A stretch of 64,000 nt of DNA from Lachnospiraceae bacterium (GCA_017433725.1 JAFRGQ010000041.1:20828-84827); one strand, 5' to 3'; numbered from the stretch's first letter, positions 46,822 through 55,178 are shown. Notes: generated by a model not told the origin, from the letters alone. A program made the numbers and translations.

Positions 46822-46872
46822 ACTCTCTCCTTTTCTTTTGTTGTGTTTATATATCAAGTTATTTGATACCAT

Positions 46873-46956
46873 GATTTGCTCCTCCAGGGTCAGGCGACCA
46901 TGCTTGCATGGTCATCTGACCCGCCTATCAAAGTTTGAAAGTTTACTTTCAAACTT
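46873..46956 (-). promoter_or_regulatory. Duplicated structured leader, copy 2 (before dctP)
   Basis: Same 84-bp unit as 39536-39619 with only a few changes. Here the inner arms GACCATGC-AA-GCATGGTC are perfectly paired, while copy 1 has one mismatch. It ends GGAGGAGCAAATC then ATG at 46872, in frame with dctP. Confidence 0.7.
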
Positions 46957-47062
46957 TAGCTAAGCTGACGCTGACCTTAGGTGCCGCGCCGAGTTTCGCG
47001 AACGTTACTTGAATTCCGGATACTTGCATTATACGGATATCTGTTATTTCCATCATTCCGAT

Positions 47063-48067
47063 TCACTTGCTTCTGATTATTTCCCAGACCTCGTCATTTA
47101 CGGGGATTCCGTTCTTCGTGTTTTCCCTGCGGTTATTCATCTCCCGCTCTCCCGGATAGAAGATTTTTCCGTCTTCCTTCACCGGAATTGAACTCTTAAG
47201 GTCGCTGATGATTTCATCCACAATTCTGTCCGTAGTCTCCTGATCATTGAAACGTGCCGGGTCGATCGCAATCAATATCTGCGACAATCCTACCTCATCA
47301 CTGAACGTACCGATTTTGTGAACAGCATTGGCATCTGTCAGGACCGTTGCAATAAGGTCCAAAAGAATTGACAGCCCGCTGCCTTTCCAGTAACCCATCG
47401 GAAGAACTCTCCAGGTCTTTTCAATTGCCGCAGGATCTGTCGAAAGGTTTCCGTCTTCGTCATATCCGCCGGGGACAGGCAGCTGCTTTCCGGCAAGTCT
47501 TGCCTCCTCGATTTTTCCGTATGAGAACTGGCTCACTGCACAGTCAACGACAACATGCTCGCCGTTCGAGCGGGGAACCGAGAAAATAATCGGGTTATTT
47601 CCGATTTTGCGGTCCTTTCCTCCCCAGGCCGGCATATTCGGCATCGTATTCGACCAGCAAATCCCGATAAACCCGCGATTCGCTGCCTGCCAACCATAGC
47701 TGCCTCCGCGCATCCAGTGATTGTTGTTTCCCAAGGCTACCAGACCGATACCATATTCCGAGGCGAGATCGCATGCCCTGTCCATAGCCTTCTTTGCGTT
47801 GAGAGGTCCGAACCCTCTGTGACCGTCCCAGCGCTCCATTGCACCGAAAGACTGCGTGCATTCCGCGACGACATTCGGATCAATTTCTCCCTTATCGAGA
47901 TAATCAACTACTCTCGGGAAACGGATATATCCGTGACTGTATATGCCGTCCAGACTGTTCTGGGCAAATACCGTTGCGGCATCCTCCGCGTTTTTCCCCG
48001 TGAATCCGCGCGAGACCAGTATCCTTTTGAACTCAGAAAAAAGCTCGTCATATGAAACTCTCGGCAT
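47063..48067 (-). CDS. yiaK: YiaK-like 2,3-diketo-L-gulonate reductase (Ldh_2 family)
   Basis: A 334-residue NAD(P)-dependent dehydrogenase of the malate/L-lactate/ureidoglycolate family. The active-site His appears in GIYSHGYIRFPR, and NNHWMRGGSYGWQAA, LPMGYWKGSGLSI and GIPVNDEVW match E. coli YiaK (DlgD) as I remember it. YiaK reduces 2,3-diketo-L-gulonate to 3-dehydro-L-gulonate, and in E. coli it is followed by the YiaMNO TRAP transporter; here a TRAP transporter follows too. The start at 48067 is preceded by AAGGAGGATAAA. Related hydroxyacid dehydrogenases cannot be excluded, so the symbol is tentative. Confidence 0.85.
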   Translation of the reverse strand: MPRVSYDELFSEFKRILVSRGFTGKNAEDAATVFAQNSLDGIYSHGYIRFPRVVDYLDKGEIDPNVVAECTQSFGAMERWDGHRGFGPLNAKKAMDRACDLASEYGIGLVALGNNNHWMRGGSYGWQAANRGFIGICWSNTMPNMPAWGGKDRKIGNNPIIFSVPRSNGEHVVVDCAVSQFSYGKIEEARLAGKQLPVPGGYDEDGNLSTDPAAIEKTWRVLPMGYWKGSGLSILLDLIATVLTDANAVHKIGTFSDEVGLSQILIAIDPARFNDQETTDRIVDEIISDLKSSIPVKEDGKIFYPGEREMNNRRENTKNGIPVNDEVWEIIRSK

Positions 48068-48101
48068 ATTTTATCCTCCTTACCGTCTACTCTGATAGTT
48101 T

Positions 48102-48248
48102 ACGCAATCGGTTGCGTTAATATATATTTAAGTTACCACAAAATATTCACAAAATCAATGCGCTTTTATGACGATTTACTTGTCATGATATTAGTCATTA
48201 TGCACAATACAAAATTCTTCAGAATACTATATACTTAACCGATTGTTT
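48102..48248. promoter_or_regulatory. LacI-type operators before yiaK
   Basis: ACGCAATCGGTTGCGT (48102-48117) has perfect ACGCAA/TTGCGT arms around a central CG, the standard LacI-family form. A weaker relative, ACTTAACCGATTGTTT, lies at 48233-48248. They are 131 bp apart, upstream of yiaK, and are the likely targets of the LacI protein at 48440. Confidence 0.65.
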
Positions 48249-48322
48249 TAATATTATAAGTATAAATTCAATGCAATATAAACTTAAAGAAGCTATCACA
48301 TTAAGGCTTAATGCAAAAATAA

Positions 48323-48421
48323 GGGGCTGTCGCATTAGGCAGTGCCGCCACTACATATGGCAGACATTTGCAAATAACGTCTGCCATATGTAGTGGTGCC
48401 GCGCCTTAATGCGACAGCCCC
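48323..48421. repeat. Family P nested palindrome between lacI and yiaK
   Basis: Outer arms GGGGCTGTCGCATTA and TAATGCGACAGCCCC. Inner 18-bp arms (48348-48365 and 48379-48396) with core CATATGGCAGAC. It follows the lacI stop by about 20 bp and can end that transcript. Confidence 0.8.
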
Positions 48422-48439
48422 ATCAACGATAAGTGGATC

Positions 48440-49444
48440 TCAGGCTGTACTGGCCCGCTCTATTATCGTCGTCGGTAATACTATTTTATGTGTAAGTGCT
48501 TTATGCTCAAGTGCATCGAGCAGAATTCTTGCCGCACTGCTGCTCGTAGCCTCGATTTTATTATCCAATGTAGAAAGGGTGGGCGTGACGATCTTTCCGT
48601 AAATGGTATTGTCAACGCCCATGACCGCAATGTCATCCGGTACTTTGTATCCGTTGTCATGCAGATAGTGAAGACATCCGACAGCAAGCATATCCGTTCC
48701 GCACAGGATGGCGTCAGTATCCGGATAACGGGCAAGGATCTCCTTCGCCGTCTGCCTGCCTCGAATAAGAGAGTCCTGAGGATTGGTATCCTGTCCTGAT
48801 GCCCTAAGTGCGCGTTCCTCAAGCCCATTCCTTAGAACTCCAATCTGATAACCGCTGAACTTACGGCTGTTGGACGGTGTATCCACATCATTCATAAAAA
48901 CAATATTCTTTCTTCCGGTGCGCACCAGATAAGAAACGCATTCTTCGATTCCCCTCTCCTCATCCGTAATGACGCAGTAAACATTGGGAAGATCCATGTC
49001 ACCGTTTACCAGAACAACGGGAATATTTTTCAGATGATCCGTTATAGCGGATTTCAGGCTGTCCTCACCGAACATGGAACCGACCATGATCACACCTTCT
49101 ACTCTCCTCTGCTCCAGTACGCGAATGTACTCTACTTTTTTTCCAAGATCAGCACCTGTGCTGAGAGTGAGACAAGTATAGCCGTGATGTAACATTTCCT
49201 GCTCGATCAGATAGACAGCATCCGTGTGATGATGTACTCTGATATCCTCAATAAGAATTCCGATAAAACGTGAAGATTGTATTGCCAGACTTCTGGCTGC
49301 AATATCCGGCGTATAGTTATTTTCTTCAAGAAGTGCAAGTATTTTTTTTCTCGTTTTTTCTCCGACGCCCGGCTTATTATTTACTACGCGTGAAACAGTG
49401 CTGGCCGAAACGCCAGCTTTTTCGGCAATATCATAAATCGTCAT
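48440..49444 (-). CDS. LacI-family transcriptional regulator
   Basis: A 334-residue repressor: helix-turn-helix TIYDIAEKAGVSASTVSRVV, hinge helix RSLAIQSS, then a periplasmic-binding-protein-like sensor domain (IVFMNDVDTPSN, ILCGTDMLAVGCLHYL, VMGVDNTIYGKIVTPTLST). ATG 49444 with GAGGG 8 bases upstream is preferred over a TTG 15 bases earlier. It is upstream of and in the same direction as yiaK-dctPQM, and operator-like palindromes lie before yiaK, so it very likely controls that unit in response to the transported acid or its product. Confidence 0.92.
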   Translation of the reverse strand: MTIYDIAEKAGVSASTVSRVVNNKPGVGEKTRKKILALLEENNYTPDIAARSLAIQSSRFIGILIEDIRVHHHTDAVYLIEQEMLHHGYTCLTLSTGADLGKKVEYIRVLEQRRVEGVIMVGSMFGEDSLKSAITDHLKNIPVVLVNGDMDLPNVYCVITDEERGIEECVSYLVRTGRKNIVFMNDVDTPSNSRKFSGYQIGVLRNGLEERALRASGQDTNPQDSLIRGRQTAKEILARYPDTDAILCGTDMLAVGCLHYLHDNGYKVPDDIAVMGVDNTIYGKIVTPTLSTLDNKIEATSSSAARILLDALEHKALTHKIVLPTTIIERASTA

Positions 49445-49520
49445 GGTGGGAGCCCTCAACTGAACAAATTATTTCATCTTTCTGTATTGAGTATAACATA
49501 GTGCATGGGAGAAACGCAGA

Positions 49521-49565
49521 AAAAAAAGCGAAAACGCTGTATTTATCAGCATTTTCGCTTTTTTT
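49521..49565. terminator. Terminator between the YbjQ gene and lacI
   Basis: AAAAAAGCGAAAACGCTG pairs with CAGCATTTTCGCTTTTTT (one G-U pair) around TATTTAT. It ends transcripts from the YbjQ gene. Just beyond it, 49570-49650 carries a diverged ACTCGTGACAAGAGTCTATG-type repeat, seen again at 60715. Confidence 0.85.
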
Positions 49566-49664
49566 CCTCATCGTGCAATACTCGTGACAAGAGTCTATGA
49601 TACGCACGTAATATGAAATCCGGCTTCACCGTGAGTACAATCTCGCGATGAAGAATATGATTTA

Positions 49665-49979
49665 TCACGTCCTGAATCTGACTGCCGTCCCATATGCCAT
49701 GACTTCCGCGGCGCTCTGCATAACGGAAGCAGAACTGTATCGAACCGCTACAACTGCATCCGCTCCCAGCTCCTCGGCTTCTGCTACCATCCTCTTTGTA
49801 GCCAAAGCTCTGGCATCATTCATCATTTCATTATAACGTGTAAGCTCTCCTCCCACGAGGGTCTTCAAGCCTGCGCCTATATCGCGCACAGCGTTTACGG
49901 TCTGGATCGTGCTGCCTTTGACCAGACCAAGCATTTCAAGTTCTTTTCCTGTAATTGTGTCAGTAGTTGTCAAGATCAT
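49665..49979 (-). CDS. YbjQ-family (UPF0145) protein
   Basis: A 104-residue protein of the YbjQ fold, a small pentameric alpha/beta protein of unknown function. It matches the pattern ILTTTDTITGKELEMLGLVKG, GGELTRYNEMMNDARALATK and ELGADAVVAVRYSSASV. A GTG at 49988 would add three residues, but AAGGAG is too close to it. The gene overlaps the 3' end of the small membrane protein gene by about 20 bp, so they are probably translated together. Confidence 0.9.
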   Translation of the reverse strand: MILTTTDTITGKELEMLGLVKGSTIQTVNAVRDIGAGLKTLVGGELTRYNEMMNDARALATKRMVAEAEELGADAVVAVRYSSASVMQSAAEVMAYGTAVRFRT

Positions 49980-50187
49980 CTTCTTCACCGCTCCTTATCT
50001 CTTTAATTCTGTTAAACAGTGTGACTACGCTTCCGATACCCAACAGAACCAACGGGATTCCCATCAGAATGACCAACGGTTCTGTGGATGCTTCCCTTAC
50101 TAACATCACGATATAGACCAGCAGATACAGCAGGAACAAAATCGTGATAACGACAGGTGCAATCATCTTTTTCCCATGATGCGACAT
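49960..50187 (-). CDS. Small two-helix membrane protein
   Basis: A 75-residue protein with two hydrophobic helices (VVITILFLLYLLVYIVMLV and LVILMGIPLVLLGIGSVVTLF) and an acidic C-terminus (GEEDDLDNY). GGGAGG lies before the ATG. It lies between the 399-residue unknown protein (31 bp upstream) and the YbjQ gene (overlapping), which suggests a three-gene unit. No family recognised. Confidence 0.75.
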   Translation of the reverse strand: MSHHGKKMIAPVVITILFLLYLLVYIVMLVREASTEPLVILMGIPLVLLGIGSVVTLFNRIKEIRSGEEDDLDNY

Positions 50188-50218
50188 ATGCAGACCTCCC
50201 TTAGCTATTTCAGGCGTT

Positions 50219-51418
50219 TCAGCGTCTGTGTAACTCCGTCCAGTTCAACCGGTTCAGCAACTCCTGATCCGGAGCACTCCCTGATACTCCATACACATCG
50301 CCGTAGTTATTCTGATAAACATGATCTGCTGTAACGTCAACCTCCACATTCCGTCCATATGTCGTCTGGTAGGTATTTACGCCGCGGATAGCTTCCGACC
50401 AGTTCTGACTGATACGGCTGTCGGAGGCCATCTTCCTGTTCCAGGAATCCATGATACCTGCAGACATCTCTGCGCTGTTCTGTGCAATCATGCGCGAAGC
50501 CTCAAGCGCACGCTGCTGTGCCTGAATCTGTCCCTGCCTTGCCTGAGCTGACAACTGATTGGCGAACTGCATAGCCTGCACCCACTTCTCATACGCAAGC
50601 TGTTCGCGACGCTGGATGAAACTCATATCCGGTGTGAAGGATAACACAAATCTCAGAAATTCCTCCGTCGCGCGTCTTTCGAGTTCTGCATCGCATATAC
50701 ATGTATAAAGTCTGTTATATCCCCAACGGATCGAATCCCGTTCTTTGGCATGACCAAAGGGAGCCTGTGACTTAGGCTTCTTTTTCGCCGCACCCATAAG
50801 CACGGACATCAGCCCGATCGTGCCGCCCATAAGCATCTCCGGTCTGATCGCGTTTCTATATTCAACGCCCATGAGCTCGTAACCTGCCAATACCACTGTA
50901 GGTTTTCCTTTCCGGGTCCCCATGAACTTCATCAGGATAGGCTCGCAGATGCTGCTTACGATCTCAAGCTGAACGTTCGGAGCGTTTCCTTCCTTATCGA
51001 TGAACTCCTGAACAAAGCTGTTGTGGATAGCCTGTCTGTTATCCGCAAAGCTTCCGGGAAGTGTAGCCGTGGCAACAGGCATGATCTTCTTCGAATCGAA
51101 ATACGGCGCTACAAAGTCCAAAAGGAACTGCGGAGGATCCTGATAGTCGGCAAAGTTAGCCTTACTTACCCCAGTCATCTTAGCAGTATGCTTCATGAGC
51201 GAATTAATAACGTGTTCCCACAGGCACTTTGAATGCGAATTGAGTACAATGCTGTGATCCTCAGTAAGTGCAGATGTATAGGCCTGAAGCGGAACCAGGT
51301 CATTGGAGTATTTGTCTGTAATCGTTGCGTTGACCAGATACCCTTCCGGAATAATTGCGGTCGCTACCGGTGCGCCTGTAGCCCGGTCCTTAAATGTATA
51401 ACGAACAGGTTTTGGCAT
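50219..51418 (-). CDS. Unknown 399-residue protein, first in the YbjQ unit
   Basis: Begins MPKPVRYTFKDRATGAPVAT with AGGAGG 8 bases upstream, which fixes the start over a GTG 9 bases earlier. The first 230 residues look alpha/beta, with GGTIGLMSVLMGAAKKKPKS as a short hydrophobic to basic turn. About 290-345 is a Gln/Ala-rich helix (LSAQARQGQIQAQQRALEAS), and the C-terminal end is beta-like (VEVDVTADHVYQNNYGDVYG). There is no signal peptide, so it should be cytosolic. I do not recognise the family; the long helix resembles scaffold or membrane-associated SPFH-type proteins only in shape. Confidence 0.75.
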   Translation of the reverse strand: MPKPVRYTFKDRATGAPVATAIIPEGYLVNATITDKYSNDLVPLQAYTSALTEDHSIVLNSHSKCLWEHVINSLMKHTAKMTGVSKANFADYQDPPQFLLDFVAPYFDSKKIMPVATATLPGSFADNRQAIHNSFVQEFIDKEGNAPNVQLEIVSSICEPILMKFMGTRKGKPTVVLAGYELMGVEYRNAIRPEMLMGGTIGLMSVLMGAAKKKPKSQAPFGHAKERDSIRWGYNRLYTCICDAELERRATEEFLRFVLSFTPDMSFIQRREQLAYEKWVQAMQFANQLSAQARQGQIQAQQRALEASRMIAQNSAEMSAGIMDSWNRKMASDSRISQNWSEAIRGVNTYQTTYGRNVEVDVTADHVYQNNYGDVYGVSGSAPDQELLNRLNWTELHRR

Positions 51419-51585
51419 TACATTCACCTCCTCATTCTAATCGGGTACATAAGCTTCCCAGCGTTTCAGGAAATATGCTATATTTATTGTATCATGTATG
51501 GATAAAATTCTGAATACAATTTAATATATTTATTCTTGTGTTCTGCTTTTAGGATGCCACATGCAGAGATATCCGTGAAAGCCAA

Positions 51586-51730
51586 AAATAGGCTGCCGCT
51601 AATCAAGGCAGCGTCTCCACAATATAGCAGAAATATGATACAGCTCAGAAACTGATCGATGAGGGAAAGGTAACCGTCGGTCGCATTAATCACACAGCGG
51701 CATCACTGCTTTTAATGCGACAACCCTTTT
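51586..51730. repeat. Decayed family P palindrome
   Basis: Left end AGGCTGCCGCTAAT...CACAATATAG and right end TTTTAATGCGACAACCC are the two ends of a family P unit, with unrelated sequence in the middle. It sits in a 419-bp gene-free stretch (51419-51837). Near 51770-51790 the stretch also holds TCATTTTCTCATTCTGAAAA, a near-copy of the GGDEF gene's 3' end at 37740. Confidence 0.5.
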
Positions 51731-51837
51731 CATTTTCTGTCATATAACTGTATCGCTTCTCATCAAGCAATCATTTTCTCATTCTGAAAATAGCCTCATC
51801 CTCCTGACGCGTTTTGTATACCGCGTCAGAAAATGTA

Positions 51838-53106
51838 CTACACTTCCTTGTTCATACCCAAAATTGTGACAAGAAAAACCGAGAGCATCACAAGGCTTGC
51901 CGCAATATAGCAGAAAGCAGTGCCGTATAATTCCCTGCCGGGAACTATTGCGGCAGAAAGACATACTCCCGTAATCAGCGCGGATATGCATCCGATGACG
52001 ATAACTCTCTGCCTTCTGAGGACCACAAGAAGCATCATGAAATATTCAGACATCGTATAAATCAGTCCCCCGAGCATCAGCAGCGCTGCAAGTCCCCTGT
52101 ACCGGGTGAGCGGTACCCGATACATCCATGACAAAATCTGAAGTCCGGGAATCAGCACTCCGGCAGTAATAATTCCCGCAAGAAAGATGAGCACGAGTAC
52201 ATGTCTTATGATCATCCTCCTCAATACATTCGTTTCCCTTCGACTCCAGAGATCTCCAATCGATTTGACAACCGGCTGCATCAGCACATAGTTCATCAGC
52301 GTAACGACAAAAACAGGCAGCATGAGATAATTATTTATCGCCTGTTCGGCGTCTGTCAGATAAAAGTCTATCAGATACTTAGTCATATTCCCGAGCACAT
52401 TATGAAGAAACGTGCCGACACAGAGTGCTGCGCCTGCTATGAGCAATGTCGTCTTCAGGAACCTTTCTGATTGATTGCTGCCCTTTCCAAAATCTAATGA
52501 ATAGGATGCATACCGGTCAGTAAAAGGCAGCAGAATTGCCTCGACCGCTATCGATGCGACTATGCCTGCAAGCAGACTGGCTGCAAGATTTCCGGAAAAC
52601 GCTTCTGCCAGAAAGATTACTGCCGTAATAATTGTCTGTCTGACCGTACCGGTCCGCGCACCTATGTCTAGTCGTCCTTTCTGCTGAAGCCTGCCTATGA
52701 ATACATCCTCAAAAGCATCAATAAGCCTCAATATTACAAGCTCCATTATTATCATAGCCTTATGTCCGGTATAGCGATCGGTCAGCACACAGGCAATCAG
52801 ATACAGCAGAGCAACTGCCGCTGCCATACCGACGGAGATTACCCTGCAAGCAAAATAGTCCCTGAACGAGTACTGCTCCTCCACGTCCGTTACCTGATAA
52901 TTATGCAGGCCGTATCTGCCGAGAATCATCAGGGCATTGGCAAACGCAAAACCGATACCTACCATGCCTGCTTCCTCTAAAGATCCGGCTCTCGAAACAG
53001 CCAGAAGCAATATTGCCGGCTGAACGGCATTTACTCCGTAAAAAGCCGCGTTCCAAATATAGCTATCTCTCTTTATAACAGAATTATTATTCAGATTCCG
53101 ATTCAT
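51838..53106 (-). CDS. Polysaccharide flippase-like membrane protein
   Basis: A 422-residue protein with about 12 predicted membrane helices, of the MVF/Wzx-like superfamily. Typical spots are YIWNAAFYGVNAVQPAILLL at the start, ILGRYGLHNYQVTD after helix 2 and GRLQQKGRLDIGARTG. It should move a lipid-linked glycan or similar amphiphile across the membrane. Its ATG overlaps the stop of the upstream PaaK-like gene by 4 bases (ATGA). No glycosyltransferases are adjacent, so the cargo is unclear. Confidence 0.8.
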   Translation of the reverse strand: MNRNLNNNSVIKRDSYIWNAAFYGVNAVQPAILLLAVSRAGSLEEAGMVGIGFAFANALMILGRYGLHNYQVTDVEEQYSFRDYFACRVISVGMAAAVALLYLIACVLTDRYTGHKAMIIMELVILRLIDAFEDVFIGRLQQKGRLDIGARTGTVRQTIITAVIFLAEAFSGNLAASLLAGIVASIAVEAILLPFTDRYASYSLDFGKGSNQSERFLKTTLLIAGAALCVGTFLHNVLGNMTKYLIDFYLTDAEQAINNYLMLPVFVVTLMNYVLMQPVVKSIGDLWSRRETNVLRRMIIRHVLVLIFLAGIITAGVLIPGLQILSWMYRVPLTRYRGLAALLMLGGLIYTMSEYFMMLLVVLRRQRVIVIGCISALITGVCLSAAIVPGRELYGTAFCYIAASLVMLSVFLVTILGMNKEV

Positions 53107-54494
53107 GACACAATTTCACTTATAACTAACTTTCGTTTTCCGTTCTTATCAACCGGAATATAGTCTGTCCAATAGAATCGGATCTGCTTCTCCCCGTTGG
53201 TAAAATACATCTGACACCTCTCTCGAAGCACTCTCTCCGTCTCTTTCCGTCCTGTACATTTTCCTTTGTTCTCAACCAGATAAAAATCAAGCTCCTCAAA
53301 TGAAGTCTGTCGAACCTGGCAGTAGAGAACGCCGGGCAGATTCTTTGTGACCCGGTCGATGACAAGCCATGTATAATAACTCCCGTCCGCATTCCGAATC
53401 TGATCATTATTTCTGCCGGCAATTCTCTTTATATACGGAATTCCTTTTGATTCTGCGATTTCTACATAGTCGTTAAGCTGATAATTTACGAGCGGAAATG
53501 CACGATGAAAAAGAGGAGTTACCAATATCTGCCCGATTCCTGCCCGCACGGAGCTGCCGTCGTCATCTACAACATTCACCACATGTGTATCATGCCATAT
53601 CACATAGTGATGCGGGCGATTGACCTGCTCGTGAGCAAAATTCCCGACCTCCGTGCTGCCGTACATGTCGAACACTCTGCTTTTCCCGAAAGCTTTCTCA
53701 ATTACTTTTCGCTCCTCATCAGAGAGATCTGCCCCGATGGATGCGACATATTCGGGCTTTTTAATCTTACTGTCATTTTTAAGAATATAAAGTGCGAGTT
53801 CAACAACCGCCGGTTTCATACCATACAAAAAATCCGGCTTAAACTCGGAAAACGCGTTATACAGCTCTTTTGCGGGTCTCATAGCAAGACATTGCCGTGT
53901 CCGGAAAAAACCCAGGCGCTGTACAATTGACCCGGTTTGTGAATCGGAAACCATCATAGCCATAGTCTTTCCCCTGAACAGTGGATATCTTTTATCGGGC
54001 TGTGTAAGAACTGTCCTGTAGAGATTGGCAATATCCGATGCATTATCCTCGGGATACTTATAGAAAACCAGCGGTTCCGCAGATGAACCCGAAGTGGAGG
54101 CTCTTATATACCTCTTCTCTTCAAAAGAGCTCTTCTTCTCCTCTTCTTCAATCCAGTTTCGGTATTCATCCCGTGTAAGCGGTGGAAGTTTCAGGAAGTC
54201 CTCAGCTGTCACTATATCGTCCGGACCGATTCCGGCCTGCCGGAAGCGCTTTCTGTAAAAAGGTATCTCATAAATATATCTGACAAAATCAGCTATATTT
54301 TTCTGCTGTACCCTTTTCCAATAAGCGGGCTTTTTCTCTGCGATGATGCTCGTGCGAGTTAACGAAATGAGATCCGAAAATGTTCTTAGATTCACGGATA
54401 TCCTGATATCTTTTATTGATTTCACGAAACACTTATGCTTTTTTAATCTCTGTACTTTCTTTCGCTCATCAAAATAATTCTTGTTATTCCTCAT
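53103..54494 (-). CDS. PaaK/CapK-like adenylate-forming enzyme
   Basis: A 463-residue protein of the phenylacetate-CoA-ligase/CapK family. Motifs: LPPLTRDEYRNW, the ATP loop ASTSGSSAEPLVFY, the A5-type motif MYGSTEVGNF, and the hinge PLVNYQLNDYVEI. It should activate a carboxylate as an acyl-adenylate. In polysaccharide loci CapK-type members are found beside flippases, as here. The two genes overlap by 4 bases and so are translated together. There is no recognisable acyl carrier or CoA-dependent partner nearby, so the final acceptor is unknown. Confidence 0.82.
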   Translation of the reverse strand: MRNNKNYFDERKKVQRLKKHKCFVKSIKDIRISVNLRTFSDLISLTRTSIIAEKKPAYWKRVQQKNIADFVRYIYEIPFYRKRFRQAGIGPDDIVTAEDFLKLPPLTRDEYRNWIEEEEKKSSFEEKRYIRASTSGSSAEPLVFYKYPEDNASDIANLYRTVLTQPDKRYPLFRGKTMAMMVSDSQTGSIVQRLGFFRTRQCLAMRPAKELYNAFSEFKPDFLYGMKPAVVELALYILKNDSKIKKPEYVASIGADLSDEERKVIEKAFGKSRVFDMYGSTEVGNFAHEQVNRPHHYVIWHDTHVVNVVDDDGSSVRAGIGQILVTPLFHRAFPLVNYQLNDYVEIAESKGIPYIKRIAGRNNDQIRNADGSYYTWLVIDRVTKNLPGVLYCQVRQTSFEELDFYLVENKGKCTGRKETERVLRERCQMYFTNGEKQIRFYWTDYIPVDKNGKRKLVISEIVS

Positions 54495-54667
54495 TACTAT
54501 ACGATCTCCTCTATTTTTTCCTGTATCTGTCCAAATTTAACGCCTGCCACAGGCTGTGTCAAAATCCTGCCCTCACTGTCCGCAAACTACAAGTAGGAAG
54601 TTTTAGTAAATTATAACTTTTCGGGTTTCCTAATATCAACTTTTTAGTTAAAAAATAAAAAATACTA

Positions 54668-54759
54668 TTGACACCCAATACACAACGCGGTATGTTTATT
54701 ACGACAGACGTACTATGATAGACGTTGTATCGACAGACGTAACAACGTCAGACGTTGTA
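54668..54759 (+). promoter_or_regulatory. padR promoter with tandem operator-like repeats
   Basis: TTGACA (54668-54673) and TATGTT (54691-54696) are 17 bases apart. Right after them two units repeat with about 30-bp spacing: CGACAGACGTA (54702 and 54731) and AGACGTTGTA (54720 and 54750). This is a likely binding array for the PadR protein encoded just downstream. The 330-bp gap (54495-54824) has nothing else recognisable. Confidence 0.65.
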
Positions 54760-54824
54760 AACTGAAAAGACGAAACAAACTTTTACAGGAACGGCAAAGC
54801 CGTCAACACGAAGGAGGAAGCGAT

Positions 54825-55178
54825 TTGACCGAGATCAGCAGCGATGTGATCCGCGGATACAACGATACGATGATCCTCTTTCTGATTCTCAACAAGGATT
54901 CGTACGGATACGAGATTTCCAAAATGATCCGTACCATGTCCGACCAGAAATATATCATCAAGGAGACCACGCTCTACTCTGCATTTTCCAGAATGGAGAA
55001 AAACGGGTACATCGAGTCTTTTTCACAGATAGCGGAGAACGGAAAGAAGCGGACCTATTATCGGATCACAGGCAAAGGACGCAACTATTACAATGACAAA
55101 TGCGCGGAGTGGGAACTGACAAAGGACGTCATCGAGCGCTTTATCGTAACAGACGGAGGAAATGATGGAAACTCTTAG
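54825..55178 (+). CDS. PadR-family transcriptional regulator
   Basis: A 117-residue winged-helix regulator with the PadR pattern ILNKDSYGYEISKMI, ETTLYSAFSRMEKNGYIES and KRTYYRITGKGRNYY. Start is TTG with AAGGAGG 8 bases upstream. It overlaps the following gene by about 15 bp. PadR proteins paired with HAAS/DUF1700 membrane proteins are common in Firmicutes and usually repress their own unit; the repeats upstream of this gene fit that. Confidence 0.93.
   Translation: MTEISSDVIRGYNDTMILFLILNKDSYGYEISKMIRTMSDQKYIIKETTLYSAFSRMEKNGYIESFSQIAENGKKRTYYRITGKGRNYYNDKCAEWELTKDVIERFIVTDGGNDGNS

Noticed and set aside
54700-54760. Short repeat array that might be a CRISPR
   Set aside because: Only two copies of 10-11-base units and no cas genes; better explained as operator sites.
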